Positions 1 through 8,017 of a DNA stretch of 64,000 nucleotides are shown piece by piece. Location of the stretch: assembly GCF_900078685.2 (NCBI RefSeq), contig NZ_LT546166.1:1890287-1954286 (forward strand), written 5' to 3'. The notes beneath the pieces were generated by a model. That model saw only the letters and a program-made list of their open reading frames with translations, was not told where the DNA came from and searched no databases. Source of the DNA: Mycolicibacter icosiumassiliensis (GTDB lineage: Bacteria > Actinomycetota > Actinomycetes > Mycobacteriales > Mycobacteriaceae). Each line of letters begins with the position of its first letter. Positions within the stretch are counted from its first letter, which is position 1. A program made the translations under genes and the position numbers.

Positions 1-303
1 GATGGCGGCCTAGGCGGCAAAGGCGGCGTGGGTGGCACTGTTGGTTTCGCCGGCCGCGGCGGCAACTCCTATGGCGGTGGCGTTGGTGGCAACGGCGGCA
101 ACGGTGGCCACGCCGGTAATGGCGGTAAGGGTGGCGACGGCGGTAACGCCGGATTTGGCGCTTCCGGCGGGCGCGGCGGTACCGGCGGCGGGGCCGGGGC
201 GGTAACTGCTGGGGGTGGGATCGGACTTCCCGGCGGAGCCCCCGGTGAGTTTGCCGTTCCTGGAAGCCGTGGGCTGGACGGTAAGTGGGGTCAGAACGGC
301 TAA
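1..303 (+). CDS. PE_PGRS-type glycine-rich C-terminal region (5' truncated)
   Basis: The frame is open from the first base to a TAA at 301-303. The product is a run of GGxGGx repeats rich in Gly, Asn and Ala (for example GGNGGNGGHAGNGGKGGDGG), ending in a short non-repetitive tail. This is the composition of the PGRS part of mycobacterial PE_PGRS proteins, which are exported by ESX-5 and found at the cell surface. The PE domain that would prove it lies outside the window, so a different Gly-rich surface protein is possible. Confidence 0.7.
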   Translation, partial: DGGLGGKGGVGGTVGFAGRGGNSYGGGVGGNGGNGGHAGNGGKGGDGGNAGFGASGGRGGTGGGAGAVTAGGGIGLPGGAPGEFAVPGSRGLDGKWGQNG

Positions 304-630
304 GCGGCACTGACATCGATACGCCCACGCGACTCGAGATTGGCGGTAACCGGATGTGTTTGAGTCACTGAGTCAATGATTACCGTGCAACGACGGTTGG
401 TTAATCCGACGTGTTAGTGAGCGGTTCTGACGCGCGCCGGCCACGGCAGCAAAATGGGTTGATCGCTTCCGCGTCGGTGGGACTGAGGGCGACGGCGGCA
501 GATGGCGCTGAAGGGCACCGAGGTGCAGGGTGCCGTGTCCTACGTGTTGTAGGCACCCCTTGCCTGCGGTGTGTTCTGGGGACGGTTGTTGTTACGGGCT
601 CACCCGTACCGGCGTCGATAGGGTAGCGGC
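304..630. other. Intergenic stretch with no recognised gene
   Basis: This 327-bp gap lies between the PE_PGRS-type gene and the VOC gene. It holds only short open frames with no family resemblance and small weak hairpins, such as CCTAC-GTGTT-GTAGG. The promoter of the VOC gene is presumably at its right end, but I see no clear motif. Confidence 0.5.
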
Positions 631-1014
631 ATGACCCGGGTCCGACCGTTCCTCATGTTCCAGGGCGGCACCGCTGCCGCCGCGATCGAGCTGTACCTGG
701 CCGCGTTCCCCGGCGCTTCAGTCGTGTCCTCGACCCCGCACCCCGAACCGGCCACCGGCATCATGCTGGCCGAGCTCGATCTGGCCGGGCTACGAGTGCT
801 GGTCAGCGACAGTGCGGTCAAGCACGGCTTCGACTTCACCCCGTCCAGCTCGCTGTTCGTGGATGTCGCCGACCGCGCGGAGCTGGAACGGCTGGTAGCC
901 GAACTGGGGGATGGCGGCGCCACCCTGATGCCGCTCGGCGACTACGGCTTCTCCACCGCGTTCGCTTGGGTCAACGACCGATTCGGGGTGTCCTGGCAGC
1001 TCAACCTGCCCTGA
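631..1014 (+). CDS. VOC-family protein (PhnB/glyoxalase-like)
   Basis: The 127-aa protein has the layout of the PhnB / 3-demethylubiquinone methyltransferase-like branch of the vicinal oxygen chelate fold: an N-terminal strand RPFLMFQGGTAAAAIELY, a central FDFTPSSSLFVDV block, and the typical end DRFGVSWQLNLP. Such proteins are small dimeric metal-binding or antibiotic-binding proteins; the substrate cannot be told from the sequence. ATG start; stands alone. Confidence 0.8.
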   Translation: MTRVRPFLMFQGGTAAAAIELYLAAFPGASVVSSTPHPEPATGIMLAELDLAGLRVLVSDSAVKHGFDFTPSSSLFVDVADRAELERLVAELGDGGATLMPLGDYGFSTAFAWVNDRFGVSWQLNLP

Positions 1015-1064
1015 GCTGAGGAGCTTGTATTCACGCCGGCCAGCGCCAGCGATACCTGCAGTGG

Positions 1065-1457
1065 CTAGGTCTTAGGCCCAGGTGCCGACTTTTCGGCCGG
1101 GGGATGTTCCATTCCCGCGGGGCACGGTTCTCCGGCGGCGGTGTAGAAGGGTTGACCCGACGGGGCGTAGCAGGGCGGAAGGCCAGCGGTCTGCTGCGCG
1201 GCGATTTCGTCGTGGCTGGCGAGGGGCCGGTCGATCGCGCCGCCGACGGCACCGGCGGTGGCACCGGCGATGACGTCATTGGCGACGGCGCCCAGCAGGC
1301 CTGGACCGCAGGGGCCGGGCACGAAGATCGGGCCCAGGATGCCGGGGCAGATCCCGGCGTGTGCTTGAGGCGCCACCCCAGCCGGCGCAACGGCCAGGGC
1401 GGCAGCCGCTGAGGCGACCGCTGCCAAGAGACGTGTAATACGGCGTTTGCCGTGCAT
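1065..1457 (-). CDS. Small secreted Cys-containing protein
   Basis: About 130 aa. It starts with a Sec signal peptide (basic MHGKRRITRLL, then an Ala-rich hydrophobic core, cleavage near AHA-GI). The mature part is Pro/Gly/Ala rich with CPGILGPIFVPGPCGPG and two more Cys (PPCYAPSG, EPCPAGM), so disulphides are possible. I chose the ATG at 1457 rather than the upstream GTG-type start because an AGGAAGG ribosome site sits just before it and the signal peptide then begins properly. Function unknown; it resembles small mycobacterial exported proteins. Confidence 0.65.
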   Translation of the reverse strand: MHGKRRITRLLAAVASAAAALAVAPAGVAPQAHAGICPGILGPIFVPGPCGPGLLGAVANDVIAGATAGAVGGAIDRPLASHDEIAAQQTAGLPPCYAPSGQPFYTAAGEPCPAGMEHPPAEKSAPGPKT

Positions 1458-1621
1458 GGCATGCCTTCCTGGTGGGGGCTGATCGGCCGATAGATTACCC
1501 GACACCGGATCAGTCAGTAGGCGTCTCGGACGCCGTCGATTCTGAGCTCGCTGGATGCTGACCGAAACCGTATTCTCAACCTAGACAGCCGATTTCTCGA
1601 CGACGCTGGCAGCACGCAGAA

Positions 1622-2008
1622 TCAGCTCTCGCGAGCTTGGTCGGCATGCAATGCCTTGATGCGCCGCTGCTCGCGCAGGACTTCTTGGTAGCTCTCACGT
1701 TCGGCGACCAGCCACTCCGGCTTCTCCTCGAGCAGCGCAGCGATCTGCTCGGTGGTCAGCACATTGTCCACGCCGCTCCGGGTGAGGCCGGAGATCGAGA
1801 TGCCCAGCTTGGCGGCCACCAGGTTCTTCGGGTGCGGCCCGTTCTTGCGCAGGTCTTTGAGCCATTGCGGCGGTTCGGCCTGCAAGGCGGCGAGCTCGGT
1901 GCGGGTGATCGCGTTCTCCTGGAACTCCGCGGGCGTCGCGGGCAGGTACACGTCCAGCTTCTTGGCCGCCGTGGCGGGTTTCATGGACTGCGCGTTCGGC
2001 CTGCTCAT
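1622..2008 (-). CDS. DUF5997 family protein
   Basis: 128-aa soluble protein with MKPATAAKKLDVYLPATP near the N-terminus and a helix-turn-helix-like middle (LVAAKLGISISGLTRSGV). This matches the actinobacterial DUF5997 family as I remember it, which tends to sit beside the LysR-type sensor-domain gene found here divergently 28 bp away. The shared short spacer suggests joint regulation. The LGISISGLTRSGVDNVLT stretch could be a DNA-binding helix pair, but that is inference. Confidence 0.75.
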   Translation of the reverse strand: MSRPNAQSMKPATAAKKLDVYLPATPAEFQENAITRTELAALQAEPPQWLKDLRKNGPHPKNLVAAKLGISISGLTRSGVDNVLTTEQIAALLEEKPEWLVAERESYQEVLREQRRIKALHADQARES

Positions 2009-2036
2009 GGGGCCAGCCTATCGGTAGCCTGATGCG

Positions 2037-2750
2037 GTGAATTCGCCTTCCCTCACCCTCGGGTACGTCCCCGGCGGGACGCCGGCGAAGTGGGCACGCG
2101 TCTGGGCGGAGCGGCATCCGGACGTCCCGTTGCTGCTGCACACCGTTGAGGCCGCAGACGCGGCCGCCGCGGTGCGGGCCGGCACCGTCGATGTGGCGCT
2201 GCTGCGGCCGTCGTCCGACACCGCGGGGCTGGCTGTCATTCCGCTCTACGAGGAGACGACGGTGGCCGTGGTACCGAAGGACCACGTCTTCAACGCCGTC
2301 GATGAGATCACCTCGGCGGATCTCGGCGACGAGCCGCTACTGCTCCCGCTCGATGATGTGGTCGCCTGGGCGGACGCTCCCGGCAACCCGATCGACCATC
2401 GCCCTGAAACCACCAAGGACGCAGTAGAACTCGTGGCGGCCGGGTTGGGTGCGCTGATCGTTCCGCAGTCGCTGGCTCGGCTGTATCACCGTAAGGACCT
2501 CACCTACCGTCCGATCAGCGATGCGCCCACCTGTCCGGTGTCGCTTGCCTTCGCCGAAGGCCCGCAGACGGCGCTGGTTGAAGAGTTCGTCGGCATTGTG
2601 CGCGGCCGCAAACCCGGTTCGTCGCGAGGACAGAGCGAGCCGGCACCCAAACGCAGCGCGCGGGAGAAAACCCTCGCCAAGCAGGCGGCCCGGGCGGCCG
2701 CGGGCAAGGTCGCTCGCAAGCCGGGCGGGGCTGGTCGCGGTCGACGCTGA
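2037..2750 (+). CDS. LysR-type substrate-binding domain protein lacking a DNA-binding domain
   Basis: 237 aa. Residues about 5-190 read as the periplasmic-binding-like effector domain of LysR regulators (LTLGYVPGGTPAKWARVWAE; GTVDVALLRPSSDTAGLAVI; VPKDHVFNAVDEITSADLGD; ELVAAGLGALIVPQSLARLY). The N-terminal winged helix that LysR proteins normally carry is absent and the protein begins directly with the domain. The last 45 residues are a basic Lys/Arg/Ala-rich tail. GTG start at 2037; divergent from the DUF5997 gene, with which it may act. Confidence 0.8.
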   Translation: MNSPSLTLGYVPGGTPAKWARVWAERHPDVPLLLHTVEAADAAAAVRAGTVDVALLRPSSDTAGLAVIPLYEETTVAVVPKDHVFNAVDEITSADLGDEPLLLPLDDVVAWADAPGNPIDHRPETTKDAVELVAAGLGALIVPQSLARLYHRKDLTYRPISDAPTCPVSLAFAEGPQTALVEEFVGIVRGRKPGSSRGQSEPAPKRSAREKTLAKQAARAAAGKVARKPGGAGRGRR

Positions 2751-2774
2751 GGCGCCGACGCACTACCCGCGTCT

Positions 2775-2820
2775 GGGAATCTGCCGGCGCCCCACCGGCG
2801 TGGCGCGTCGTGAGATTCCC
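2775..2820. terminator. Nested hairpin between convergent genes
   Basis: GGGAATCT at 2775-2782 pairs with AGATTCCC at 2813-2820, and an inner GCCGG/CCGGC hairpin lies at 2783-2799. It sits between the convergent ends of the LysR-domain and reductase genes, as a bidirectional terminator would, but has no T run. Confidence 0.4.
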
Positions 2821-2876
2821 GCTCGGCGCGGGGGCCGCGGGGGCGCGTCGGCGCGTCGGCGCGGGGGAGCCGGGCC

Positions 2877-4055
2877 TCAGTGCGTGTGCGCCGGCCCCTC
2901 CTGGCCCTTGTACAGCCGGGCGAGCATCAGATCGCGGAATCGCGCGTTGTCGAGCAGCTTGAGTCCGGCGTTGGCCAGCGTTGGCTTACCGGCCAGCTTG
3001 TGAAAGAACCGGCCGCGCTTGTACTCCCGGCCCCAGGCCGCTTCCATCCGCTGCGCATAGTTGGTGAAATCGTCGGGTCCGCCGTTGGTCAGCGCCGCGA
3101 CCGCGCACTCGCCGGCGGCCAACCCCGACTCCAGCGCCTTGGAGATCCCGGCACCCGAGGTCGGCCGGCCCGCACCCAAGGAGTCCCCGGTGAACAGCAC
3201 GCCGGGCCGCCACGGCGGCCACGCGGTGAAGCCCATCGGCAGTCGCCAGGCTCGCACGGTCTTGGACTGCTTGAGTTCGGTGATCGACGGCAGTTCCCAC
3301 TCGCGCGGCAGCGTCTCCAGGAATTCGCCGAGGAAGTGCGTGGCGTTGATGGCCTGCCAGTTCTTGTAGCTGTTGACGTAGCCCAAGCCGATGTTGACCC
3401 GGCCGCCGCCCAGCGGGAACACCCACCCATAGCCGGGCAGCTGGTCGCCTTGAAAAACCAGCTTCATGTAGATGTCGAGGGAGTCGACGTCCGGCCGGAC
3501 GGCGGGCATTTCGGCGCGGATCGCGATCGCGGAGTAGCCGTTGTAGTCCGAGTCCAGCTTCAGCGCCCGCTTGATCGGCGAGTAGGCGCCGTCGGCGGCG
3601 ATCACCGCATCCGCCAGCACCTTCTCACCGCCCTTGAGTAGCACCCCGGTCACCCGGCCGGTGCCGTCGAGTACCGGGCCGGCGGCTTCGGCGGACTGCC
3701 GAATCTCGGCTCCGGCCGATTCGGCGTGCTTGAGCAGCAACGTGTCCAATTCCGGGCGGCGGGCGACGTAGCCGTGGTTGGGCATGCCGGGTCGGCGCGG
3801 AAACGACAGCTCCCACTCGCTGGGGCTGAACACCTTCACCCGGTTGACCCGGTGGAACTTGTCCACCTGCTCGGCCAGGCCCATTTTCTGCAGGTAGCTG
3901 ACGGCGCGCGCGGTCAGTCCGTCACCACAGGGCTTGTCCCGCGGGAACTCCGCCTTGTCCAAGACCACCACGCTCGCGCCGGCCTGCCTGGCTTGCCAAG
4001 CGGCCGCTGACCCTGCTGGACCTCCGCCGACAACTGCAAGGTCGAATCGCTGCAC
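2877..4055 (-). CDS. Geranylgeranyl reductase family FAD-dependent oxidoreductase
   Basis: 392-aa flavoprotein. The dinucleotide-binding motif VVGGGPAGSAAA is at residues 8-19, followed by the family signature DKPCGDGLTARAV, a central GWVFPLGGGRVNIGLG, and the second FAD motif LFTGDSLGAGRPTSGAGIS. This family reduces isoprenoid double bonds; its mycobacterial member MenJ saturates one unit of the menaquinone tail. Whether this is that enzyme or a paralogue is unclear, because the second FAD motif differs from the common GDAAG-NPxxGEGI form. The open frame runs 265 codons further upstream but that part overlaps the TetR gene antisense; the GTG at 4055 (or 4058) starts just before the nucleotide-binding fold. 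Confidence 0.8.
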   Translation of the reverse strand: MQRFDLAVVGGGPAGSAAAWQARQAGASVVVLDKAEFPRDKPCGDGLTARAVSYLQKMGLAEQVDKFHRVNRVKVFSPSEWELSFPRRPGMPNHGYVARRPELDTLLLKHAESAGAEIRQSAEAAGPVLDGTGRVTGVLLKGGEKVLADAVIAADGAYSPIKRALKLDSDYNGYSAIAIRAEMPAVRPDVDSLDIYMKLVFQGDQLPGYGWVFPLGGGRVNIGLGYVNSYKNWQAINATHFLGEFLETLPREWELPSITELKQSKTVRAWRLPMGFTAWPPWRPGVLFTGDSLGAGRPTSGAGISKALESGLAAGECAVAALTNGGPDDFTNYAQRMEAAWGREYKRGRFFHKLAGKPTLANAGLKLLDNARFRDLMLARLYKGQEGPAHTH

Positions 4056-4124
4056 CACAGCGGCGATGGTAGCCGACGGCCGGTCTGCCCAGGTCAGCGA
4101 CGGCAACGCTGTAAGGTGCTTGAC

Positions 4125-4862
4125 GTGCGCGGAACGACGAGACCTAAGCCGACCGAAAACGGTGGGAAAAAGGTCGACGCGCGCAGCGAACGTTGGCGCG
4201 AACACCGCAAGAAGGTCCGCCGCGAGATCGTCGACGCCGCCTTCCGGTCCATCGACCGGCTCGGCCCCGAGGTCAGCGTGCGGGAGATCGCCGAGGAAGC
4301 CGGCACCGCCAAGCCCAAGATCTACCGGCATTTTGCCGATAAGGACGACCTGTTCGAGGCGGTCGGGGCTCGGCTGCGCGACGACCTGTGGACGGCGATC
4401 TTCGCCTCTATCGACATTGCCACCAACTCGCTGCGCGACATCGTCCAGCGCAGCGTCCAAGAGTACGTTGCCCTGGTCGACGAGCACCCCAATGTACTGC
4501 GGTTCTTCATCCAGGGTCGGGCGCGCGCGCAGTCCGAATCGAGGATGCGGGCACTCGAGGAAGGCCGGACCATCACCCTGGCGATGGCCGAGATGATCAA
4601 CAACGAATTGCAGGACCTGGAGCTCAACCGAGGGGCGCTGGATCTGGCCGCATTCGCGGCTTTCGGTAGCGCTACCTCGGCCACCGATTGGTGGCTGGGG
4701 CCGGAATTGGACAGCCCGCGGCGCATGCCCCGCGACACGTTTGTGGACTACCTGACGACGATCATGATCAGCGTCGTCGGTGGCACCGCCCAGAACCTCG
4801 GCATCGTGATGGACCCCGATCAGCCGATCCGGTCGGCGGTCCGGCGTCAACCGGTCGCCTGA
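4125..4862 (+). CDS. TetR/AcrR family transcriptional regulator
   Basis: About 245 aa. An N-terminal HTH occupies residues about 30-75: IVDAAFRSIDRLGPEVSVRE, then IAEEAGTAKPKIYRHFADKD, the typical TetR recognition helix. The rest is an all-helical ligand/dimer domain ending near TTIMISVVGGTAQNLG. The GTG at 4125 is preferred because TAAGG lies 8 bp upstream; GTG 4116 is an alternative. It is divergent from the reductase gene with a 69-bp spacer, so autoregulation and control of that gene are likely. Confidence 0.85.
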   Translation: MRGTTRPKPTENGGKKVDARSERWREHRKKVRREIVDAAFRSIDRLGPEVSVREIAEEAGTAKPKIYRHFADKDDLFEAVGARLRDDLWTAIFASIDIATNSLRDIVQRSVQEYVALVDEHPNVLRFFIQGRARAQSESRMRALEEGRTITLAMAEMINNELQDLELNRGALDLAAFAAFGSATSATDWWLGPELDSPRRMPRDTFVDYLTTIMISVVGGTAQNLGIVMDPDQPIRSAVRRQPVA

Positions 4863-4919
4863 TCAGCGATCCGCCCGAATCACGCCCGACAACCTGATAA
4901 ATGCCGTATAAACGGCTGA

Positions 4920-6446
4920 ATGACACACAATAACGTCTGGTGGATGGGGTCCGGACTGTTGTCGGCGGTCACCGCAGCAGCACTGGTCGTGCCGGCGCCG
5001 CAAGCGACCGCGGCGTCCGAGGTAACCGCGGCGTTGGCGGTCGCGCCGACAGCGTTGCCCACCTTTCCGTTCGGGGGACCGCCGGGTGACCCGTACGCAT
5101 GCATGACGGTGGATGTGGTCGGGTGCTCGATCGTGTTCGGCGGCAGCGGCATTCCGATACCGCACCAGGACTACATCGACGCGGTCAACGAGCGCTTCAT
5201 TCAGCCGTTGCATCCGGGGTTCACCCCGCAGGCCCTGTTCACTCCGGAGGGACTGCAGCCGTTTACCGGTGTCAAGACGTTGCCGCTGGACGTGTCGATG
5301 GCACAGGGATTGACCATGCTGCAGTTGGCCGTCCAGAACCAGTTCGACTTGGGTCATGCGGTTAACCTCTACGGCTATTCGCAAAGCGCCTCGATCGACA
5401 CGCTGCTGATGCGGCAATATCTGGCGTTGCCCGCTGATCAGCGACCGGACGCTGACCAGCTGACGTTCACGTTGCTGGGCAACCCCAACAACCCCAACGG
5501 TGGGCTGATGCAGATCTTCAATCTGCCGGAGTTCGGTGGATCGGTGCCCATTGCGTCACTGGGTTTGACGCTCAATGGCGCAACCCCGGACGGTCCTTGG
5601 GAGACCAACAACTACACGCTGGAGTACGACGGGTTTGCCGACTTTCCGCGCTACTCGATGAATCTGCTTGCCGATCTGAATGCGGTAGCCGGAATCCTCT
5701 ACACGCACAACCAATACCCGATGCTGCCGATGACTCCTGATGGCCAGCTCGCCAACGCGATTCTGTTGCCGGGCTCGGTGGACTACGTCGGCGAGCTGCC
5801 CGACGGCGTGACGGCCAGCACCGCGACCAACTACTGGATGATCCCCACCGAGAACCTTCCGCTGCTGGAGCCGTTCCGCGGCAGCCCATTCGGGAACGCG
5901 ATCGCCGACCTGGTGCAGCCGTCGCTGCGGGTGCTGGTCAACCTGGGCTACGGGCAGATCGAACACGGCTGGGACACCGGGCCGGCAAACGTACCGACCA
6001 CGATGGGGTTGTTCCCGGACGTCAACCCCATGGATGTCTTGACGGCCCTGGTCAACGGCGCGCAACAGGGCTGGCAGGATTTCGTTCACGACTTGGGTTC
6101 GCTGTCGTCGGCCGTTGCAGACGGGCCCGACCCGGGCGTGGACATGGCGGCGTTCACGATGCCCAGCCTTATCGACATCGCCAACGCGTTCAGCGGCTCG
6201 ATCTCCGCCATCAATGGGGCGTTGATGGTGACCGGGGACATCCTCAATGCCCTGACGACCACCCTGCCGGCTGCCATGGCGCAGGTCTTCTTCTCCGAAC
6301 TCTCCCAGGGGGACCTCGTCGACGCTTTCGGTCTTCCGCTGGGCGCGGCCACCGGGCTGGGCTCGCTGGCGGCGGGCTTCGAGTTGATCGGAATCATGCA
6401 CGCGACGTCCCAGATTCAGGCCGAATTCGCGGGCCTGTTCGGCTGA
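4920..6446 (+). CDS. Secreted PE-PPE domain serine hydrolase
   Basis: 508 aa. An N-terminal signal-like hydrophobic segment (residues 10-33) is followed by the PE-PPE domain: IVFGGSGIPIPHQDYIDAV, then the nucleophile elbow LYGYSQSASI (Ser near residue 156), LTFTLLGNPNNPNGG and the conserved DGFADFPRY. In M. tuberculosis this alpha/beta-hydrolase domain is usually fused to PE or PPE modules and has esterase/lipase-type activity. Here there is no PE or PPE module, only a signal peptide, so export by Sec is likely. The C-terminal 120 aa are hydrophobic/Gly-rich and unassigned. It converges with the glycosidase gene, 12 bp away. Confidence 0.85.
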   Translation: MTHNNVWWMGSGLLSAVTAAALVVPAPQATAASEVTAALAVAPTALPTFPFGGPPGDPYACMTVDVVGCSIVFGGSGIPIPHQDYIDAVNERFIQPLHPGFTPQALFTPEGLQPFTGVKTLPLDVSMAQGLTMLQLAVQNQFDLGHAVNLYGYSQSASIDTLLMRQYLALPADQRPDADQLTFTLLGNPNNPNGGLMQIFNLPEFGGSVPIASLGLTLNGATPDGPWETNNYTLEYDGFADFPRYSMNLLADLNAVAGILYTHNQYPMLPMTPDGQLANAILLPGSVDYVGELPDGVTASTATNYWMIPTENLPLLEPFRGSPFGNAIADLVQPSLRVLVNLGYGQIEHGWDTGPANVPTTMGLFPDVNPMDVLTALVNGAQQGWQDFVHDLGSLSSAVADGPDPGVDMAAFTMPSLIDIANAFSGSISAINGALMVTGDILNALTTTLPAAMAQVFFSELSQGDLVDAFGLPLGAATGLGSLAAGFELIGIMHATSQIQAEFAGLFG

Positions 6447-6458
6447 GTTGGGCGGGCC

Positions 6459-7850
6459 TTAGAACCCGAGATCGAGCAACGCGCTGATGGCGTCCAGCGC
6501 CAGGGGTTTGGTGGCCTCCAAGAATTGGGTGGTGGTCGCCGTGATGAAGTCGGACAGCGCGGTGAACGCCTGCTGTAGCGGCTCGGGCAGCACTTGGTAG
6601 ATCGCTGCGACGATGGCGTTGGGGATGATCAGCCCCTGATTGATCACGCCCGCGACCATGGTGGCCAGCTGGACGTATACCACCTCGGCGTCGGGCAGCA
6701 GGGGAGCGGTGTAGTCCGGCAGGGTGCCGTTGGCGTTGGCAGCGATCAGGTTGGCCAGCACCTCGGCAGCCAGCTTGGGCGTGCCGTCGTCGGTGAACAG
6801 CCCGAAATTGGCTTCGTGGTTGAGTGCCCCGGTCACCAAGTCTTGCGCGCTGTAGACAAATGCCGGCCCGGCGAACGGGAGCTTGGACCAGGCGACCAGG
6901 AAGTCTTCCAGGAAGTTGGCCTGTACGGTCTCGCTCACTCCGAACACCGGGGTGGTGGCATTGCCGTACTCGGTGGCCCAGATTTTCAGATCGCCGTCGC
7001 CGTTGGCGGCCATGATCGCATTCAATGCCTGGACTTGCTCCAGGGGTGAGTTGGTCACGCCCAGGCCCGCGGAGAACGGCAGCGTGTAGTGGTAGGGGTG
7101 GTAGCTCAGCGCGTCGAAATAGCCGTGGGCCCCGCTGGCGTACATCTGCTCGAGAAACTCTTGGGGACTGACGCTGAGCCCCGCGATGGTGGTGGTGGCG
7201 CCCAACGCTCCCGCCAGCACGGTGGCGTCGGGGTCGACCGCTTTGATCGCGGTGTAGGCGGCCTGCAGCACGGTGGTGTAGGTCTCGGCGCTGACCGGGG
7301 AGTAGAAGATCACCCCGTTGGGTTCGTTCCAGATCTCGTACGACGAGATCTCGCTGCCGTAGCGCTCGGCGACCTCGGCGGCGAAATTCGCGTACGCGGT
7401 CGGGTCGGGTGCGCCCGAGATGAGGGCGCCGTCCCAGGCGGGGTTGCCGGTGATGGCGGCGGTGATCGTGAAGCCCATCGAATGGGCCGTGTTGATCACG
7501 TTGTCCATCTGGGCCCAGTCGTAGGTGGTGGCCGTGGGTTGGATGTAGAGCCACGGCACGCCTAGGCGCAGATCGGTGACCCCGAGGTCGCGGATCTCGC
7601 TGAGTTGGGCGACGAGGTCGGACTGGTTCAGGTTGTACAGGTCAGAATCCGCCACCCCGAAGACCTGGCTGGTGACATCGCTGGTCGCTGCGTTGACGAG
7701 GGTGATCGTCTCCAGGTGGATCACCTGCGGTGCCGCGATCGGCGGCGCGGCGACGGGGTTGGCTGCCGGCACGCTGGCGGCGCCGGTCAGGGTTGAGACG
7801 GTCAGGATGGCCGCGGCAAACGCCGTTTGGATGCGACGCACAGTGATCAA
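6459..7850 (-). CDS. Secreted clan GH-A glycoside hydrolase (GH5/GH39-like)
   Basis: 463 aa with an N-terminal signal peptide (MITVRRIQTAFAAAILTVST, Ala-rich to about residue 30). The TIM-barrel core shows LRLGVPWLYIQPTATTYDW, the acid/base motif SSYEIWNEPNG (Glu near 175), ALSYHPYHY, and the nucleophile strand KIWATEYGN (Glu near 291), which is the two-glutamate arrangement of clan GH-A retaining glycosidases. Mycobacterial homologues are annotated as cellulase-like. The C-terminal 100 aa are hydrophobic and unassigned, perhaps for cell-envelope association. Substrate unknown. Confidence 0.8.
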   Translation of the reverse strand: MITVRRIQTAFAAAILTVSTLTGAASVPAANPVAAPPIAAPQVIHLETITLVNAATSDVTSQVFGVADSDLYNLNQSDLVAQLSEIRDLGVTDLRLGVPWLYIQPTATTYDWAQMDNVINTAHSMGFTITAAITGNPAWDGALISGAPDPTAYANFAAEVAERYGSEISSYEIWNEPNGVIFYSPVSAETYTTVLQAAYTAIKAVDPDATVLAGALGATTTIAGLSVSPQEFLEQMYASGAHGYFDALSYHPYHYTLPFSAGLGVTNSPLEQVQALNAIMAANGDGDLKIWATEYGNATTPVFGVSETVQANFLEDFLVAWSKLPFAGPAFVYSAQDLVTGALNHEANFGLFTDDGTPKLAAEVLANLIAANANGTLPDYTAPLLPDAEVVYVQLATMVAGVINQGLIIPNAIVAAIYQVLPEPLQQAFTALSDFITATTTQFLEATKPLALDAISALLDLGF

Positions 7851-8017
7851 CTACAGGACCGCCTCGACAGTGATGGTTGGGGTTGAGCGTATCGCCGGTG
7901 CGGGGGAAATTTCAGGTCAAGCCGAAGACACTCTCAGGTGAGGCGGCACGGGCGTTGACGAGACTGCGGCCCGCCAAACACACTGAACACCAAGACCCCA
8001 ACAGGGAGGGATAAGCG

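Noticed and set aside
411..626. 71-aa frame between the PE_PGRS-type and VOC genes
   Set aside because: No ribosome site, no family, Arg/Gly-rich chance composition.
1082..1412. Plus-strand frames opposite the small secreted protein
   Set aside because: The minus-strand frame has a clear signal peptide and ribosome site; these have neither.
2821..2870. GGCGCGTCGGCGCGTCGGCG tandem repeat before the reductase stop
   Set aside because: Short low-complexity GC repeat, common in such genomes; no function suggested.
4056..4850. N-terminal extension of the reductase frame on the minus strand up to 4850
   Set aside because: It lies antisense to the TetR gene and has no family resemblance; the FAD motif starts right after the GTG at 4055.
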